This document shows, piece by piece, positions 24,801 to 32,700 of a stretch of 49,777 nucleotides of DNA (positions are counted from its first letter, which is position 1; every line of letters begins with the position of its first letter). The DNA is from Plakobranchus ocellatus. Taxonomy: Eukaryota > Mollusca > Gastropoda > Plakobranchidae. The DNA lies in the NCBI GenBank assembly GCA_019648995.1, contig BLXT01001848.1, positions 2,776,510 to 2,826,286 on the forward strand, given 5' to 3'. The notes under the pieces are model-generated. The model saw only the letters and a list, made by a program, of their open reading frames with translations. It had not been told where the DNA came from and did no database searches. The translations under genes and the position numbers were made by a program.

Positions 24801-27366
24801 TTGTCTGTGTGTGTGTGTCTCTCTCTCACTCTCTTACTATCCTTTTTGCCTTCCTCTTGTAGTTTGTCTCAACTAACAGTTGTGTGTTTTTGAATATTTG
24901 ACCCCCTCAGGACACAGCTGGAGCTCGTGACGATCTCCTCATGGGTCTCATCCTGGCACCCACTAACGAAGATGTCCTATCAATCGTATCACGTCTATTC
25001 CCAGGCAAATCCGTAGCAGACGTCATTAAAAGCCCAGCAGCTAGAGCTGCCCAAGCTAAACTCCATCACCTTGTCTCTACAAACCAACCTGTCAAGCTGA
25101 AACCTCTTAAACAACGAGGGTAAACTTTACTTATTAGTGCACTTTAATGGGAATTTTGATTCCATTTTCTTGAAAGCCACCCTTCATAAGCAGCCATTTT
25201 TCTGATTCTGGGGGGTGAATGCTCTAACGAGAAACTGCTCTACTGATTAAATAATATTAAGATTTGAAAGACCATTTTTTAGATTAGCCTTAAAATATGT
25301 TAAAAAAAAAATAAATAAATGCATCTCATATCCTAATAGAGCTAGGAAAATCAAGAGCAGGGTCTTGTTTTTTTTCTTTTTATTTCATACGGCATTGTGA
25401 GGTAGTTAGGTTTTCGTTTTCCTAAAGGCCTTTTTTTTTTTGCAAAGTCTTACTACATCTAGCTAGCATGCTGCATGGACACCAAGCAGTAAATGCAATT
25501 TATTAGTCTGGACTAGGGTTGGAGGTGGACAAGTGCCTTACCAAATGGTCCACCACACAATCCTGTCAAAGATGTATCCATCCCCAAACCTGTCATGTTT
25601 CTTCATGTGCACAAAATGAGCCTCTTTTAATGATTTCAAAATTGGTTCAAGCACAAAATTCACAACAAATAGTCAACCATTCTGTGACAAAATTTTGGTA
25701 CACAGCCTTACCTTTCTTCCTATTTTTTTTTCTAAAATAAAGCCACTTCACAGAAACAAATACAGATTATATGAGTGAGGCTTTCCTGGCACTGGAGGAT
25801 GGAAGTGGGCAAAGCGAAGTGGACCTTGAGCTAGATCAGGGTGAAGATAAAGGTCAATTGAGTCATCACGAACAGCTACAGCAGCAGCAGCAGTACCCCC
25901 CTCTAGCTATGTGGGACCAGGCAAGCACAACCAGCACAGGCTATGCCATGTGTGTAGAAGAGAAAGAGTTCTATCAGGTTCAAGTGCATGAGAAGAAAAA
26001 GGTGAGCATTCTTCTTGCAGGGGTTATTTTTTTAATAAAACTTCTATTGGATCTATCTATGTTTTAAAAAAAAAAAAGAGAAAAAAGGAAAGAGGACAAT
26101 GCCGCAGTGGCCTCAGCTTAACTTGATAAAGCCAAACTTTAGTACAAGATGAATTTATCCTCATGTCTTGGTTTTTTTTTTTTTTTGACCTTTGTCAAAT
26201 GATCTGTCGGTAAAGTAAATACATTTTATGTACTATAACCATGCCTATCCTAAAAATATTGATAAACTTATAAACTTTATCAGCTGCCCTCAGCTAGAGA
26301 CATTTCTTTTTTAAATAACAAAAAATTACAGAATTTCAGAGAATTAAAAAGAAATTTTAAGTGTAAAAGAGAGCAGAATGTGAAATCAGTGAGGTGTAAG
26401 CTGATGGGAGTAAAGCGTGTATGAAGTCTTCTTTCAATGCTTTAATACCATGTCCAACATGCTCACAACCAATGCTGTCTCTCTCTGGTTAAGACAAACT
26501 ATGGTGAAGATACACTGATAAAGACAGTTTTATGGGGTTTATCTTAAGATAATTACACTGTATTAGCACAGTGAGCACCATTGTGATTATTAAAATATCA
26601 CAAGTATCATAGTTCATCACTGTTATTATTATTATTATTGTTGTTGTTGTTATTATTATTCCATTTCTGACATAGACACCTTTGTTGCCACGCTGGTTTT
26701 GGTAAAGTTCAAAATGCTCTCCTCACTTCACTATTTTCCACAATCTTTATTCTTTTTTTCCCTACAGATTTAGTGTTCTCTAATTTCCATTTTTCCTCAA
26801 TAAGTCTTTAAAACTTACTCTGCTTATATGTGATAGGATAAATTTACAAAGTGACCAAAGCTTGTGACTTATGAGTTCATTGTTGAATTCAAAAAGACAA
26901 ATCATCACCCTACACTTGACAAGGAAAAGAAGAATATTCAAACGCCTTTCTTGCAGTTCATTTGAGAAGAAATCATAGAGAGTACCAACATAGTGTAATA
27001 ATTATTCATTTTTTGTTGTCATCCATATACAACTAGGCTTTAAGTGAGTAATCAGAGACATGTATGAACTAACTCAAACAAATCAGAATAATAAATTCAC
27101 TAAAGGCATTGTTGAGAATTCCATGATTTGTTTTGTACTATTAACTTACATGTTCGTTCCATCTTTGACTTTTTTAGGTGGAAACCAAGGTGAAAGATGC
27201 CCTCAACAATAGAAAGACCCTGCGCTACATGGGTGCACGCATCCAGCCCCTGCCCCCTGTTGCACCCCCACCTGTCAAGCAGAAAAAGAGGCCAGCCATG
27301 GCTGGAAGAGGGGCATATAACTGGCGTACGTTCAGTCTGGGCATAGGGGGGTTGCAGAATGTCTGA
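3067..27366 (+). CDS. TTC16: TTC16-like tetratricopeptide repeat protein, 13 exons, 5' partial
   Basis: Thirteen exons join in consistent phase: 3067-3260, 6053-6214, 7350-7504, 9048-9192, 9573-9763, 16951-17080, 19038-19252, 22352-22599, 23030-23181, 24279-24371, 24911-25119, 25743-26001 and 27178-27366. They give 2342 nt, that is 2 nt of a split codon plus 779 codons and a stop. Residues 1-169 are an acidic, low-complexity leader. Residues about 170-590 are TPR-type helical pairs (for example YLNKAINL, YVERAEAYIQL, DYHQALELDS). Residues about 630-779 are a polar tail with a Gln run and a basic Pro-rich segment. The order and landmarks (RAEAYIQLCDF, RQLLLTYNDFAVECF, NRGDCFF, a LFPG segment after the last TPR) match the TTC16 family as I know it. 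TPR domains bind other proteins; I know no enzymatic role. The first exon visible here begins in phase 1, so at least one coding exon lies upstream. The gene end is supported by AATAAA at 27393. Introns are filled with mobile elements. Confidence 0.88.
3516..3800 (+). mobile_element. tRNA-derived SINE
   Basis: An A-box-like TGGCTTACCTGGTAGG lies at about 3525-3540. A B-box-like GAGGTTGGAATTCC follows at about 3568-3581. The spacing is that of a tRNA-type RNA polymerase III promoter. A more GC-rich body follows (gctccccagggttcacccag), then a tail with an AT-rich end near 3800. The tRNA-like head has no intact cloverleaf or CCA end, so it is a retroposed SINE, not a tRNA gene. Borders are approximate; I did not find clear target-site duplications. 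Confidence 0.6.
3801..4499. other. Intron DNA, no gene seen
   Basis: AT-rich intron sequence of the TTC16-like gene between the SINE and the next LINE fragment. No motif recognised. Confidence 0.45.
4500..5061 (-). mobile_element. RTE-like LINE fragment, 3' end
   Basis: The minus strand reads ERKLRAVDFWFIRIMMRISE at about 4770-4830. This matches the post-RT block of RTE-type LINEs (K-L-E-A-x-E-M-W-x-x-R-R-M-L-R-I-S-W). The plus-strand DNA at 4504-4830 is visibly homologous to 30446-30760, including gatatcctcatcatt in both, so the two are copies of one family. The copy is 5'-truncated and broken. Confidence 0.6.
5237..5832 (-). other. Unrecognised minus-strand coding-like stretch
   Basis: A 91-codon minus-strand frame (5557-5832) encodes TKHKQVLAEYVTTNYSHSFR, GKLSKEKLIKDVSQRLSIAL and DVLIQPNEVHY. 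This composition looks protein-like and not like a random AT-rich frame. A possible continuation in other frames runs to about 5240. I do not recognise the family. It lies in a TTC16-like intron on the opposite strand, so a decayed mobile-element protein is most likely. Confidence 0.3.
6053..6214 (+). CDS. TTC16: TTC16-like exon 2 of window (acidic linker)
   Basis: The acceptor is ttatcttcag before CACCACTCC and the donor is CATTCT|GTGAGT. The 54 codons are in phase 0 at both ends. The peptide is very acidic and charged (ESEDGGDADSKDEQREREDE), so it is probably a disordered linker before the TPR region. Confidence 0.75.
7350..7504 (+). CDS. TTC16: TTC16-like exon 3 of window
   Basis: The acceptor is ccttctgcag before GAGGGTCTT and the donor is GAACA|GTGAGT. 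It encodes FATAVDEEAINAARQRSQ and then VGLVQIVTKRAYEQ, which leads into the first TPR helix. It ends in phase 2; the next exon supplies one base to finish a His codon. Confidence 0.85.
7505..9047. other. Intron, no feature seen
   Basis: AT-rich intron between TTC16-like exons 3 and 4. No open frame with protein-like composition and no clear repeat end. Confidence 0.5.
9048..9192 (+). CDS. TTC16: TTC16-like exon 4 of window (first TPR)
   Basis: The acceptor is tctcctag and the donor is TTTCAG|GTGAAT. It encodes a TPR-type helical pair: SAMERKNDNDLLGIITYLNK, then a loop with DPIFYVERAEAYIQLCDF. The RAEAYIQLCDF segment is nearly the same as the matching segment of vertebrate TTC16. Confidence 0.9.
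9573..9763 (+). CDS. TTC16: TTC16-like exon 5 of window (TPRs 2-3)
   Basis: The acceptor is tttttttccag and the donor is TTAGAAG|GTGAGA. It encodes SAILNYKKACLLE, then FLYYFQGQTLFDQRLYPEAL and EAFSRASEMVPDN, which are typical TPR A and B helices. It leaves in phase 2 and is followed by the largest intron of the gene, 7.2 kb. Confidence 0.9.
9764..11559. other. Left part of 7.2-kb intron
   Basis: AT-rich intron. A more GC-rich patch lies at about 10560-10640. The segment 11280-11559 is probably the decayed 3' part of the RAG1-like element on the minus strand, but I could not place that element's end. Confidence 0.4.
11560..13978 (-). pseudogene. RAG1-like (N-RAG-TP-type) mobile element protein, broken
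   Basis: Read on the minus strand from ATG at 13978-13976. The first frame encodes EHFFESHTRCVQGLCRICGN. An 11-T run (13884-13894, plus strand) shifts the frame, which then gives RLHKCAHLSGDILLIYGLNV and an acidic stretch to KFMCVKCFALIKS. The CRIC (13922-13933) and CVKC (13777-13788) pairs and their spacing resemble the zinc-binding region of RAG1 ahead of its RING. A Ser/Thr-rich middle with stops follows. From 12401 a 149-codon frame carries DKTIKVFLTGDYEFLCNIYG, then YPCLWC (12237-12248), RSLASLLADNAAF and PHILLGIVLKHQKLLE. From 11952 another gives GPIATALDPVLNKH and AYHSRSFVKNHCHKYLQ. The order (GDYEFL, CxxC, H-x-x-L-G, then LDxxL...SF) parallels the RAG1 core, but I see no Asp where RAG1 has its second catalytic Asp. 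At least three frame breaks make it non-functional. It may be related to N-RAG-TP, described from the sea slug Aplysia. Confidence 0.6.
14381..14530. other. GC-richer patch, possible element end
   Basis: This stretch (gcacctgcatgcacagtgc ... ggctcgcagctcacagct) is clearly richer in G+C than its surroundings. It sits about 400 bp beyond the start codon of the RAG1-like element. It could be that element's terminal region, but I found no matching inverted copy on the other side. Confidence 0.25.
14671..14745. repeat. (GTT)n / (CTT)n microsatellite
   Basis: A run of about fourteen near-perfect GTT units follows ATT repeats and is itself followed by TTC repeats. Simple intronic microsatellite. 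Confidence 0.85.
15125..16290 (+). mobile_element. RTE-like LINE relic, reverse transcriptase to 3' end
   Basis: The plus strand shows RT blocks in order with stops between them. At 15170-15320 are NRGTQEHIFNVQTILEKW and SLIDYSKTFNCVEHKSMWKI, RT motif A, where the usual F-D is F-N. At about 15378-15425 is GVRQICILSP followed by a stop and LFNI, RT motif B. At about 15722 is DFKYLGCLNAN, the common KYLG block after the palm. At about 15905 is a degenerate ETWTL region. At 16085-16260 is the tail with a W/R-S-W-x-D-I-I-D-R-L-like stretch. The catalytic YADD block is not found. It is a dead copy in the 7.2-kb intron, in the same orientation as the host gene. Confidence 0.7.
16951..17080 (+). CDS. 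TTC16: TTC16-like exon 6 of window
   Basis: The acceptor is tgtttctgcag. The donor AGAAAT|GTAGGC is weak but keeps the phase (0). It encodes ITCLAALQRHGECLALVNKR and NPDLYIMRARLHEMF, another TPR pair. Together with exon 5 it recreates an arrangement seen in TTC16: F/H-x-R-x-x-x-C-L followed by the LYIMRAR helix. Confidence 0.88.
17081..19037. other. Intron, no feature seen
   Basis: Intron between exons 6 and 7 of the TTC16-like gene. AT-rich with T tracts. I see no coding-like frame or recognisable repeat. Confidence 0.5.
19038..19252 (+). CDS. TTC16: TTC16-like exon 7 of window
   Basis: The acceptor is ttttccacag before ACCACCCTG and the donor is TTTTAAG|GTAATA. It encodes CYYDVKDAIVLDPDHEEAKA, then a helical stretch and HREALQKISIAIETNPS, giving two further TPR-like units. 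It leaves in phase 2, and the Arg codon is finished by the next exon. Confidence 0.9.
19253..20997. other. Intron, no feature seen
   Basis: AT-rich intron after exon 7, ending in the (TA)n tract that hosts the pogo-like element. No coding-like frame. Confidence 0.5.
20998..21026. repeat. (TA)n microsatellite
   Basis: A run of TA dinucleotides directly next to the left end of the pogo-like element; the same repeat resumes at 21809. The element seems to have inserted into this tract. Confidence 0.85.
21027..21808. mobile_element. Non-autonomous pogo/Tigger-like DNA element
   Basis: The left end is CAGTAGACCACACCTAAACT. The reverse complement of the right end is CAGTGGAACACGTTCAAACC. The two match at most positions, form terminal inverted repeats and are flanked by TA on both sides, the target of Tc1/mariner and pogo elements. 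The element is 782 bp, too short for a transposase. Its open frames (for example 21151-21357 and 21379-21567) show no transposase motif. It is more GC-rich than the intron around it. Confidence 0.75.
21809..22351. other. Intron remainder with (TA)n-(CA)n tract
   Basis: The TA tract resumes after the element and runs into CA repeats (about 21809-21860). Unremarkable intron follows, up to the acceptor of exon 8. Confidence 0.5.
22352..22599 (+). CDS. TTC16: TTC16-like exon 8 of window, GC splice donor
   Basis: The acceptor is gaattctacag. It encodes RKLHDFNAAIDDFLLALDKC, then the strongly conserved RQLLLTYNDFAVECFGKGF and EEAIILLNKAIKGEKSEKSL. The donor is AG|GCAAGT at 22600-22601. Taking it gives the expected Asn-Arg-Gly-Asp-Cys-Phe-Phe across the junction with the next exon. 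No GT donor in the right phase is visible nearby. Confidence 0.88.
22600..23029 (+). other. GC-AG intron of the TTC16-like gene
   Basis: The intron runs from GCAAGT (22600) to tttacag (23029) and is 430 bp long. The donor context AG|GCAAGT is the classic form for U2-type GC-AG introns. Both flanking exons are strongly conserved and the frame requires exactly these borders. Confidence 0.8.
23030..23181 (+). CDS. TTC16: TTC16-like exon 9 of window
   Basis: The acceptor is tgtttacag. It encodes CFFKQSELTFALQDYHQALE, then LDAAVKSRISVVHNEFGVEQ and YQEKNYK. The donor AAG|GTCAAG is off-consensus at +3 but leads in phase 0 to the next exon. The ALQDYHQALELD helix is a canonical TPR B helix. Confidence 0.88.
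23182..24278. other. Intron, no feature seen
   Basis: Intron between exons 9 and 10. An 80-codon plus-strand frame at 23539-23781 has no homology that I recognise and no splice support. Confidence 0.45.
24279..24371 (+). CDS. TTC16: TTC16-like exon 10 of window
   Basis: The acceptor is acaaaccag and the donor is ATGGAG|GTAAGG. The 31 codons are in phase 0 at both ends. It encodes EAEAKFTLALQYNPQVGQYY and ISRSRARYMME, the last TPR loop and helix. It follows YQEKNYK of the previous exon, as in the family. Confidence 0.88.
24911..25119 (+). CDS. TTC16: TTC16-like exon 11 of window (post-TPR segment)
   Basis: The acceptor is accccctcag. It encodes GARDDLLMGLILAPTNEDVL, then SRLFPGKSVADVIKSPAAR; family members also have an LFPG segment just after the last TPR. 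The proposed donor is CGAGG|GTAAAC. If that donor is not used, reading meets TAA at 25121-25123, so a shorter isoform ending here is possible. Confidence 0.85.
25120..25742. other. Intron between exons 11 and 12
   Basis: It starts with GTAAAC and ends with a long T-rich tract and AAAG. No other feature seen. Confidence 0.5.
25743..26001 (+). CDS. TTC16: TTC16-like exon 12 of window (Gln-rich tail)
   Basis: The acceptor ctaaaataaag sits after a long pyrimidine tract and is the only nearby one that keeps frame with exon 11. The donor is AAAAAG|GTGAGC. It encodes TETNTDYMSEAFLALEDGSG, an acidic stretch, LQQQQQYPPL and EEKEFYQVQVHEKKK. It looks like a disordered, poorly conserved tail. The acceptor choice is the weakest point of the gene model. 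Confidence 0.7.
26002..27177. other. Last intron, with (ATT/GTT)n repeat
   Basis: The intron runs from GTGAGC to ttttttag. It contains an imperfect ATT-GTT-ATT trinucleotide tract at about 26622-26662. No coding-like frame. Confidence 0.55.
27178..27366 (+). CDS. TTC16: TTC16-like terminal exon
   Basis: The acceptor is gacttttttag before GTGGAAACC. It encodes VKDALNNRKTLRYMGARIQP, then a Pro-rich basic segment (LPPVAPPPVKQKKRP) and GRGAYNWRTFSLGIGGLQNV, and stops at TGA 27364-27366. The composition is clearly that of coding DNA against the AT-rich surroundings. An AATAAA follows 27 bp after the stop. Confidence 0.8.
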   Translation: METKVKDALNNRKTLRYMGARIQPLPPVAPPPVKQKKRPAMAGRGAYNWRTFSLGIGGLQNV

Positions 27367-27392
27367 CCTATTAGATAAACAGTTACATGTCA

Positions 27393-27398
27393 AATAAA
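27393..27398 (+). terminator. Poly(A) signal of the TTC16-like gene
   Basis: A canonical AATAAA lies 27 bp after the stop codon, inside an A-rich stretch. Because the region is A-rich the hexamer could be chance, but its place right after the stop fits a short 3' UTR ending before the Tigger element at 27561. Confidence 0.5.
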
Positions 27399-27560
27399 AA
27401 AAATGCTAGGAACTTGAATGTGTTAACATATGTGTAGCAATCCCACAAAATGAGTTGAGTTGCAATTTTGCAGCATTGACTATGAGGAGAACATTTTACT
27501 GACATTCTATAGTCTTTCTGTACATAAAGCATTGGAAATTTTTATTTCTTTACTTTAATA

Positions 27561-30134
27561 CAGTGCATACCTGATATATCGACATTGAAGATTCCAGACA
27601 AGTTATCTCAATATAAGAGAAAGTCAACATAAAGGAAACCTTTTTGAAAGAAGTTTTGGTTGTTGATAGAGGTGAATTTCATTACAGAATACATTTTTTT
27701 GCATACAAAGATAAGCAACTACGCAGTCACAACAGTTTTAGCAGCTATTTCCCTTGATTTAAGATATCAATAAAATGGACCCCTACTTTCTTTTCATTCA
27801 AAGCATTTTTAAGTGATTGTTTGACCCTTAAAAGGACCGATTGGGTTAAAATTAATTTCGTTAACCCTGCATGTTAGCCCATCCCATTCACTTGCTACAC
27901 CCTTCTGAAAAAGTTAAGCAATGTTTTTTTGTTTCAAATTTGCTGAGCTGATCTCTTCCACTTTATCTTCAACAACCCCAAGAGAATTAAACAAGCAGTC
28001 TCCTTTTTCTTACTGCTCAGCAAATCGCCAGAGGGTGTCACTTTTTTCTCAGTCTCTTCTTCTATCTGGGGCTCTTCATCTGTGTCTGACTCAGGTTTAT
28101 TCTGAGACTGCAAAGTTTGCACTATCTCAGACACGGAAACCTCTGCTGTCGTCTCAATATTGCTGTCGATAGAGACAAAGTCTTGAGCAGAAGTCTCAAC
28201 AGATGTCATAGCAGCTAATGCCTCCATTGCCTTCTCCAATTCACTTGTTTCCTCATAAGGAGCTAGTAACATTTCCTCCGCTGTCTCACTCTCTGTCTCA
28301 GCTTCCTTGAGGAATCCAGGTTGACGAAAGCATTTTTTTATTGTTTGCTCTGTCACTTTATCCCAAGCTGACCTCATATCATACCATGCATCAAGAACAG
28401 AGATTCTGAAGGTCTCCGGAGATGCAGGCTAGATAGTGGCCGATGACATCTTGTCCTTGATATGCTCAAGATATTTTCTCACATTTCAAGTGCGGTAGTG
28501 ATGCTTGAAAGAACTTATTATACCCTGATCACACGGCTGTAGGTGGCTGGTGGTATTTGGCGTCAAGAAAACAAGTTTGATCAATATTTGGGTGTGCTGG
28601 GCAGTTGTCTACTACCATGGCTATAGATCTGCCCTGCAGAAGGAATTTTCTGTCAAGTTTTCACAGCCAGTTTTCAAAGATGGCGCCAGTTATCCATGCC
28701 TTTTTGTTTGCTGTATATTCAACTGGCAGATTTTTTACATTCTTCTGGCACGGTTGCCTGAGCGATTTTTCAATGACCAGCAGGGGCAATTTCTCTGTGC
28801 CTGACATTTTAGCAGCAATCAAAACTGTCATCCTCTCTTTGGCTTTCTTTCCTCCTGTACACCGTTCACCCTTCAGAGCGAGCGTCTTGTCAGCAAGGCA
28901 CTTGTAAAAGCTGCCAGTTTTGTCAGCGTTGAATATGTCAACGAAGGCAGTGAAGGCAGGTCGTGCTCTTTCCAAGCATTAGTGACTGTGCAGTCGACTG
29001 CAGCAGCCTCACCACTGGCAGTCCGGAGGGCAATTCCGTGTCGGTGCTTGAAGCGTTCAATCCACTCGACGCTGGCAGTGAAGTCTTTCATTCCTAATTC
29101 CTGAGCAATAAATTCAGCCTGACTAGTTAAAACCTGGCTTGTTTAAACAACAGGAACAAGGCTTGATCAATGTCTAATTTCTCTGTAGTTCTCTGCCTTT
29201 TTCTGTCAGGTTGAAACTCCGTTGTCAAACCAGGTCTCTCTAACTTGGCTCTATTTTTAAGAATTGTTGACAGCGTGTTGAGTAGGATTTCATACTTCTC
29301 AGCTATCTCTTTTTTGGTGCTTTGTTTCTTGTCTACATCGGCAAGACATTGTAGCTTAGTCTCGATGCTGAGATTTTTACGTGTTCTTTTTGGCAGAGAC
29401 ATTATTTGATAACTTTGTTTTGATCAAAAAGTAAAATTCTGTAGATGGCGGAGCTGAAACAGCGGATACTGGGATAACACTGATGCGAGTGGTAAGGCTA
29501 GTAACAGTCGAATGGAACAATCTTTTTCACTGCATGCTTGTGATGCCGTTTAGCTTACACACACAGTGACACACATACACACACACACACAGTGCGCAAT
29601 CCTTTTTTCCCGCTTTCCCCCCTCCCATGATATTCTAGGCCTAGTTTGTAACAGTATAGGTCTAGCCCACAGCATTGCACCACTTTCAGTTTCGCTCAGT
29701 TTCTGTGTACACACTGACCAGTTAGTGTCAGTTCCACGCCTGCTGAGCCCGTCAGTACAGTCACTCCTCTGCACACACTAGTTTAGGCATAGGCCTTTTG
29801 TCCACAGTCCACATGTCTATTGTCCATACAATGGGTGGCAAACAAAGGGATAGGTGGGCTTCTCACTCTCACTATAGTTCAAGCGCTAGATTTTGGCCAG
29901 CAGCATTGTAATGAGGGGAAATTTTTTGCGCTCAAAAATCAACTGGAACCCTTTGATACACTAGTTTGGTTACTGACATGTAAGACAATATAAGAGAAAT
30001 AATGTTGGAGTGGGCGTCGATATAGCGGAACATGTTTCCTAACGATTAAGAGGAAAAAAAAATGGACTTAGTAAAGCACGTCGATAGAAGCGAAAAGTCG
30101 AAAGAAGCGATGTCAATATAAGTGGTGCGCACTG
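27561..30134 (-). mobile_element. Tigger/pogo DNA transposon, full length
   Basis: The left end starts CAGTGCATACCTGATATATC. The reverse complement of the right end starts CAGTGCGCACCACTTATATT. They are imperfect terminal inverted repeats of about 25 bp, flanked by TA at 27559-27560 and 30135-30136. The 2574-bp element carries the whole transposase on its minus strand in broken frames. It lies about 160 bp after the poly(A) signal of the TTC16-like gene, so it is intergenic. Extra AT-rich subterminal repeats with 'TCGATA' cores can be seen near both ends. Confidence 0.88.
27934..29402 (-). pseudogene. Tigger/pogo transposase, frameshifted
   Basis: Minus strand from ATG at 29402-29400. Residues 1-91 are a CENP-B-type N-terminal helix-turn-helix (KRTRKNLSIETKLQCLADVD, KKEIAEKYEILLNTLSTILK). 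After a stop, 29091-28873 gives the second helix-turn-helix (SVEWIERFKHRHGIALRTAS, then GEAAAVD). At 28975-28661 is the DDE_1 start with IFNADKTGSFYKCL (first Asp) and MSGTEKLPLLVI. About 28650-28550 gives AMVVDNCPAHP (second Asp, codons at 28592-28609), and about 28530 gives CDQGIISSFKHHYR (third Asp). At 28377-27934 is the acidic C-terminal tail (RSAWDKVTEQTIKKCFRQPG). All three catalytic Asp codons survive, but at least four frame breaks stop expression. DDE_1 transposases cut and paste DNA at TA. Confidence 0.85.
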
Positions 30135-30419
30135 TATTTTGATTTGATCTCTCTGTGCTGCAGACCGTAACTTGACTCATTTTGTGAGACTGCCAGTACA
30201 TGTGTAGATGTATATAATTACTGTAAATTTTTATGCATGTTGTAAAAGCTGTATTGCTGCAGAATGAGAAATGGCATTTAAACAAAAACAATAGTAAGTG
30301 TAAAAATATTTCCTGTTGATAAAAGGTGAAAGAAGATCAGTTCTTTATAAAATTGGCAGTTGATATGGTAGGTGATGGTGTGAATTATGTGTGTCTATGC
30401 AGTGTACTTGACAAAGGGA

Positions 30420-32700
30420 AAGACGGTTAAACCTTCTTTGTCTTTAGGTGTTTTGTCCGTTCCAGACATTGGCAATCATGATCCTTTGCTCAAACCTGTT
30501 ATCACTTGTTGCTACCGTTCCCTTTTACCTATGGGTTAAACTTTCAATGAAAGTAATTCTCTTTCTACCTCTACTACTATCAATATTTCCAGCACTAAAA
30601 GTTTTAAATCCTTGTGTCAGCCAATGTTTTGTAAATATTGTAGTTCCTTCATCTTATAATTTTAATATTTATGGTTACCTCTTTCGGTACTCAGTCAATG
30701 CACTTTTTTCTGCCATGATATCCTCATCATTCTTCTAGTAATCTACACACCTACTGCCTCCAGTTTGCTCTTTGTTTTTTGTCTTACACTCACTTCCATA
30801 TTATAGTATTGAGCATTACAATGGTTTCATGACCCTTCTTTAGGTATCCTTATTTATATTTCTGTTTCTCAGTGTAGATTTAACTTTTTTGGAATATATA
30901 TCTTTGGCCATGGCTATTCCATTTCTTATTTCACTTGAGCATTACCATCTGATGGTGTTAGATAGCTAAGGTATTTGAATTTTGAACCTATCTGATTGTT
31001 CTAAAAAGTTCACATCCTGTGCTCCTGATTTTCTGGGATAATGCCGCTCTCATATATTGCATAAAATTGTGTTGCCAGATCTATTCCTAAATTATCTAAG
31101 GCTGTATTTTCATTTTTCATTCTCCGTCTTCATTGCTGTCTTTACCTCTTCTTTTCAAATAGTCGAACCATATGAGATTTTCCTTATTTCAGGTTTTTCA
31201 CCCTTGTCATCTTTGAGAAGATCTTCGACATATTCTTCATAATTCTTTCTTTTCCATTTACATGGTATTGTATTTTAATTTGATGCAGCTAGGTCTGCTG
31301 CATTTAACTTTTAACCACTCACATGGTTAATTTTAGTTAGAGTGAATTTTCTGCCATATTTTGCTTTTGCTCTTTTTTGTGACATTGTTGATTGATCTAT
31401 TATTCTTTTGCATCACTACATATGATCTTGATCTTTTTGTTTAGAGCTTTGTATTTGGCTTGTGTTTTACTTGCACTTTTCTTCAATCAAATCTAGTATT
31501 TTTTGTTCATTCATTTCTTATGTAGTTTTGTATTTTTTAAAAAAATATTTTCCGATGACTTCATTAAGTGACTTTTTCATTTCTGACAGCAGTTCTTAAC
31601 TTTGAAGATCTTGTTTAATCTAAAATCAATTGCAGAGTTATGGTAATTTTGTCTTAGCTTTTCATCAAATTTTAGGTGTATTTGTAATTTATGATTGGTC
31701 TTTGCCTTTTTAAATTTAGTTTATTTCAAATTTTCACCTGACTGGAATGCTGTCTTAATAATACTATTGGCTCTTGGCAGTGATTTGAATGTTCAGATGG
31801 CATTTTGGAATCATTTCTATGTAAGAATACAATTTGTTGTCAGTATGGTTTTGATGCCAAGTTTTTTTTTTTTTTATGGTAAAACCATTGATCTGCACCA
31901 CTCAATTGGCTTACTCCAACATTTATTCATTGTTCCTATGCCAGAGGGCCCAACTGCATCTTCTACCCTTTCATCCTCAACTTTTGCATTGAAATCTCCC
32001 TTTGTTATCATGATGTTCTGGGATTTTAGATAACTCTTTACTCTTTCAATTTCTTAATGAAACTTTTCTATTTCTTTATGTCCAATATAAGATGTATGTG
32101 CACATTTTTTGAATAATGCCCAGATTTAAAGGTTTGGCCTCCAGTTTAACTACTGAAATTGGATACCATCTTCCATGACTTTCTGCTATCCAAATTGAAT
32201 TTAAGCAAAACTGTCAAAAGTAGAAATATCTTGTGATCACTATTTCTATTTTATCGTACATTATTAAGGCTAAACATTTTTTTGTTGATTTGCTGTTGTT
32301 TTACATTGTAAATACCATCATATATAATTCAAGTCGCTATCTGATTTCTTCTTCTCTACTCTACAACTATCATTTATGAAACAATTAACTTTATTCTGTT
32401 TTTTGAAAAATTTAAGTTCTAAATTCTTGTGGGGAGCTCTGCAGAAATGTATGTTATAAAAATTTCATTTTTGTGTGTGTTATTTAATTCAATTTGCTTT
32501 TCCTATGCTGGGCTGAAAGTTTAGAACATTCTCCCCCAAGATGTTTGTATTTAAATTTAGCCTCAAAACATCATGTATTGCCAAGAAAGTTGGTTATAAA
32601 GAAAATGTTATTTGGTTTAATCTGTCTCTTCAGGAGTGGTTACTATGCAATGTTAAACCAACCAATATCTTCATAAATTAAAGCTATGTCTTCCCTGTTT
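30420..32700 (-). mobile_element. RTE-like LINE, endonuclease to 3' end, degenerate
   Basis: Minus strand. At about 32030-31930 the endonuclease block reads YLKSQNIMITKGDFNAKVED, with the conserved GDFNA of the APE-type endonuclease. Upstream, to about 32700, are degenerate frames that fit the start of that domain. The middle (31300-31700) is the decayed RT, with many stops. At 30800-30700 the post-RT block reads GSECKTKNKEQTGGSRCVDY and, after a stop, KNDEDI, a broken form of the E-C-W-T-L ... R-R-M-M-R-I-S block. At about 30540 is GRKRITFIESL. The 3' end near 30446 resembles that of the 4500-5061 copy, base for base in places. Confidence 0.65.

Noticed and set aside
29550..29781. Overlapping frames on both strands
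   Set aside because: They lie over a CA repeat and the 5' untranslated end of the Tigger element, and show no protein motif.
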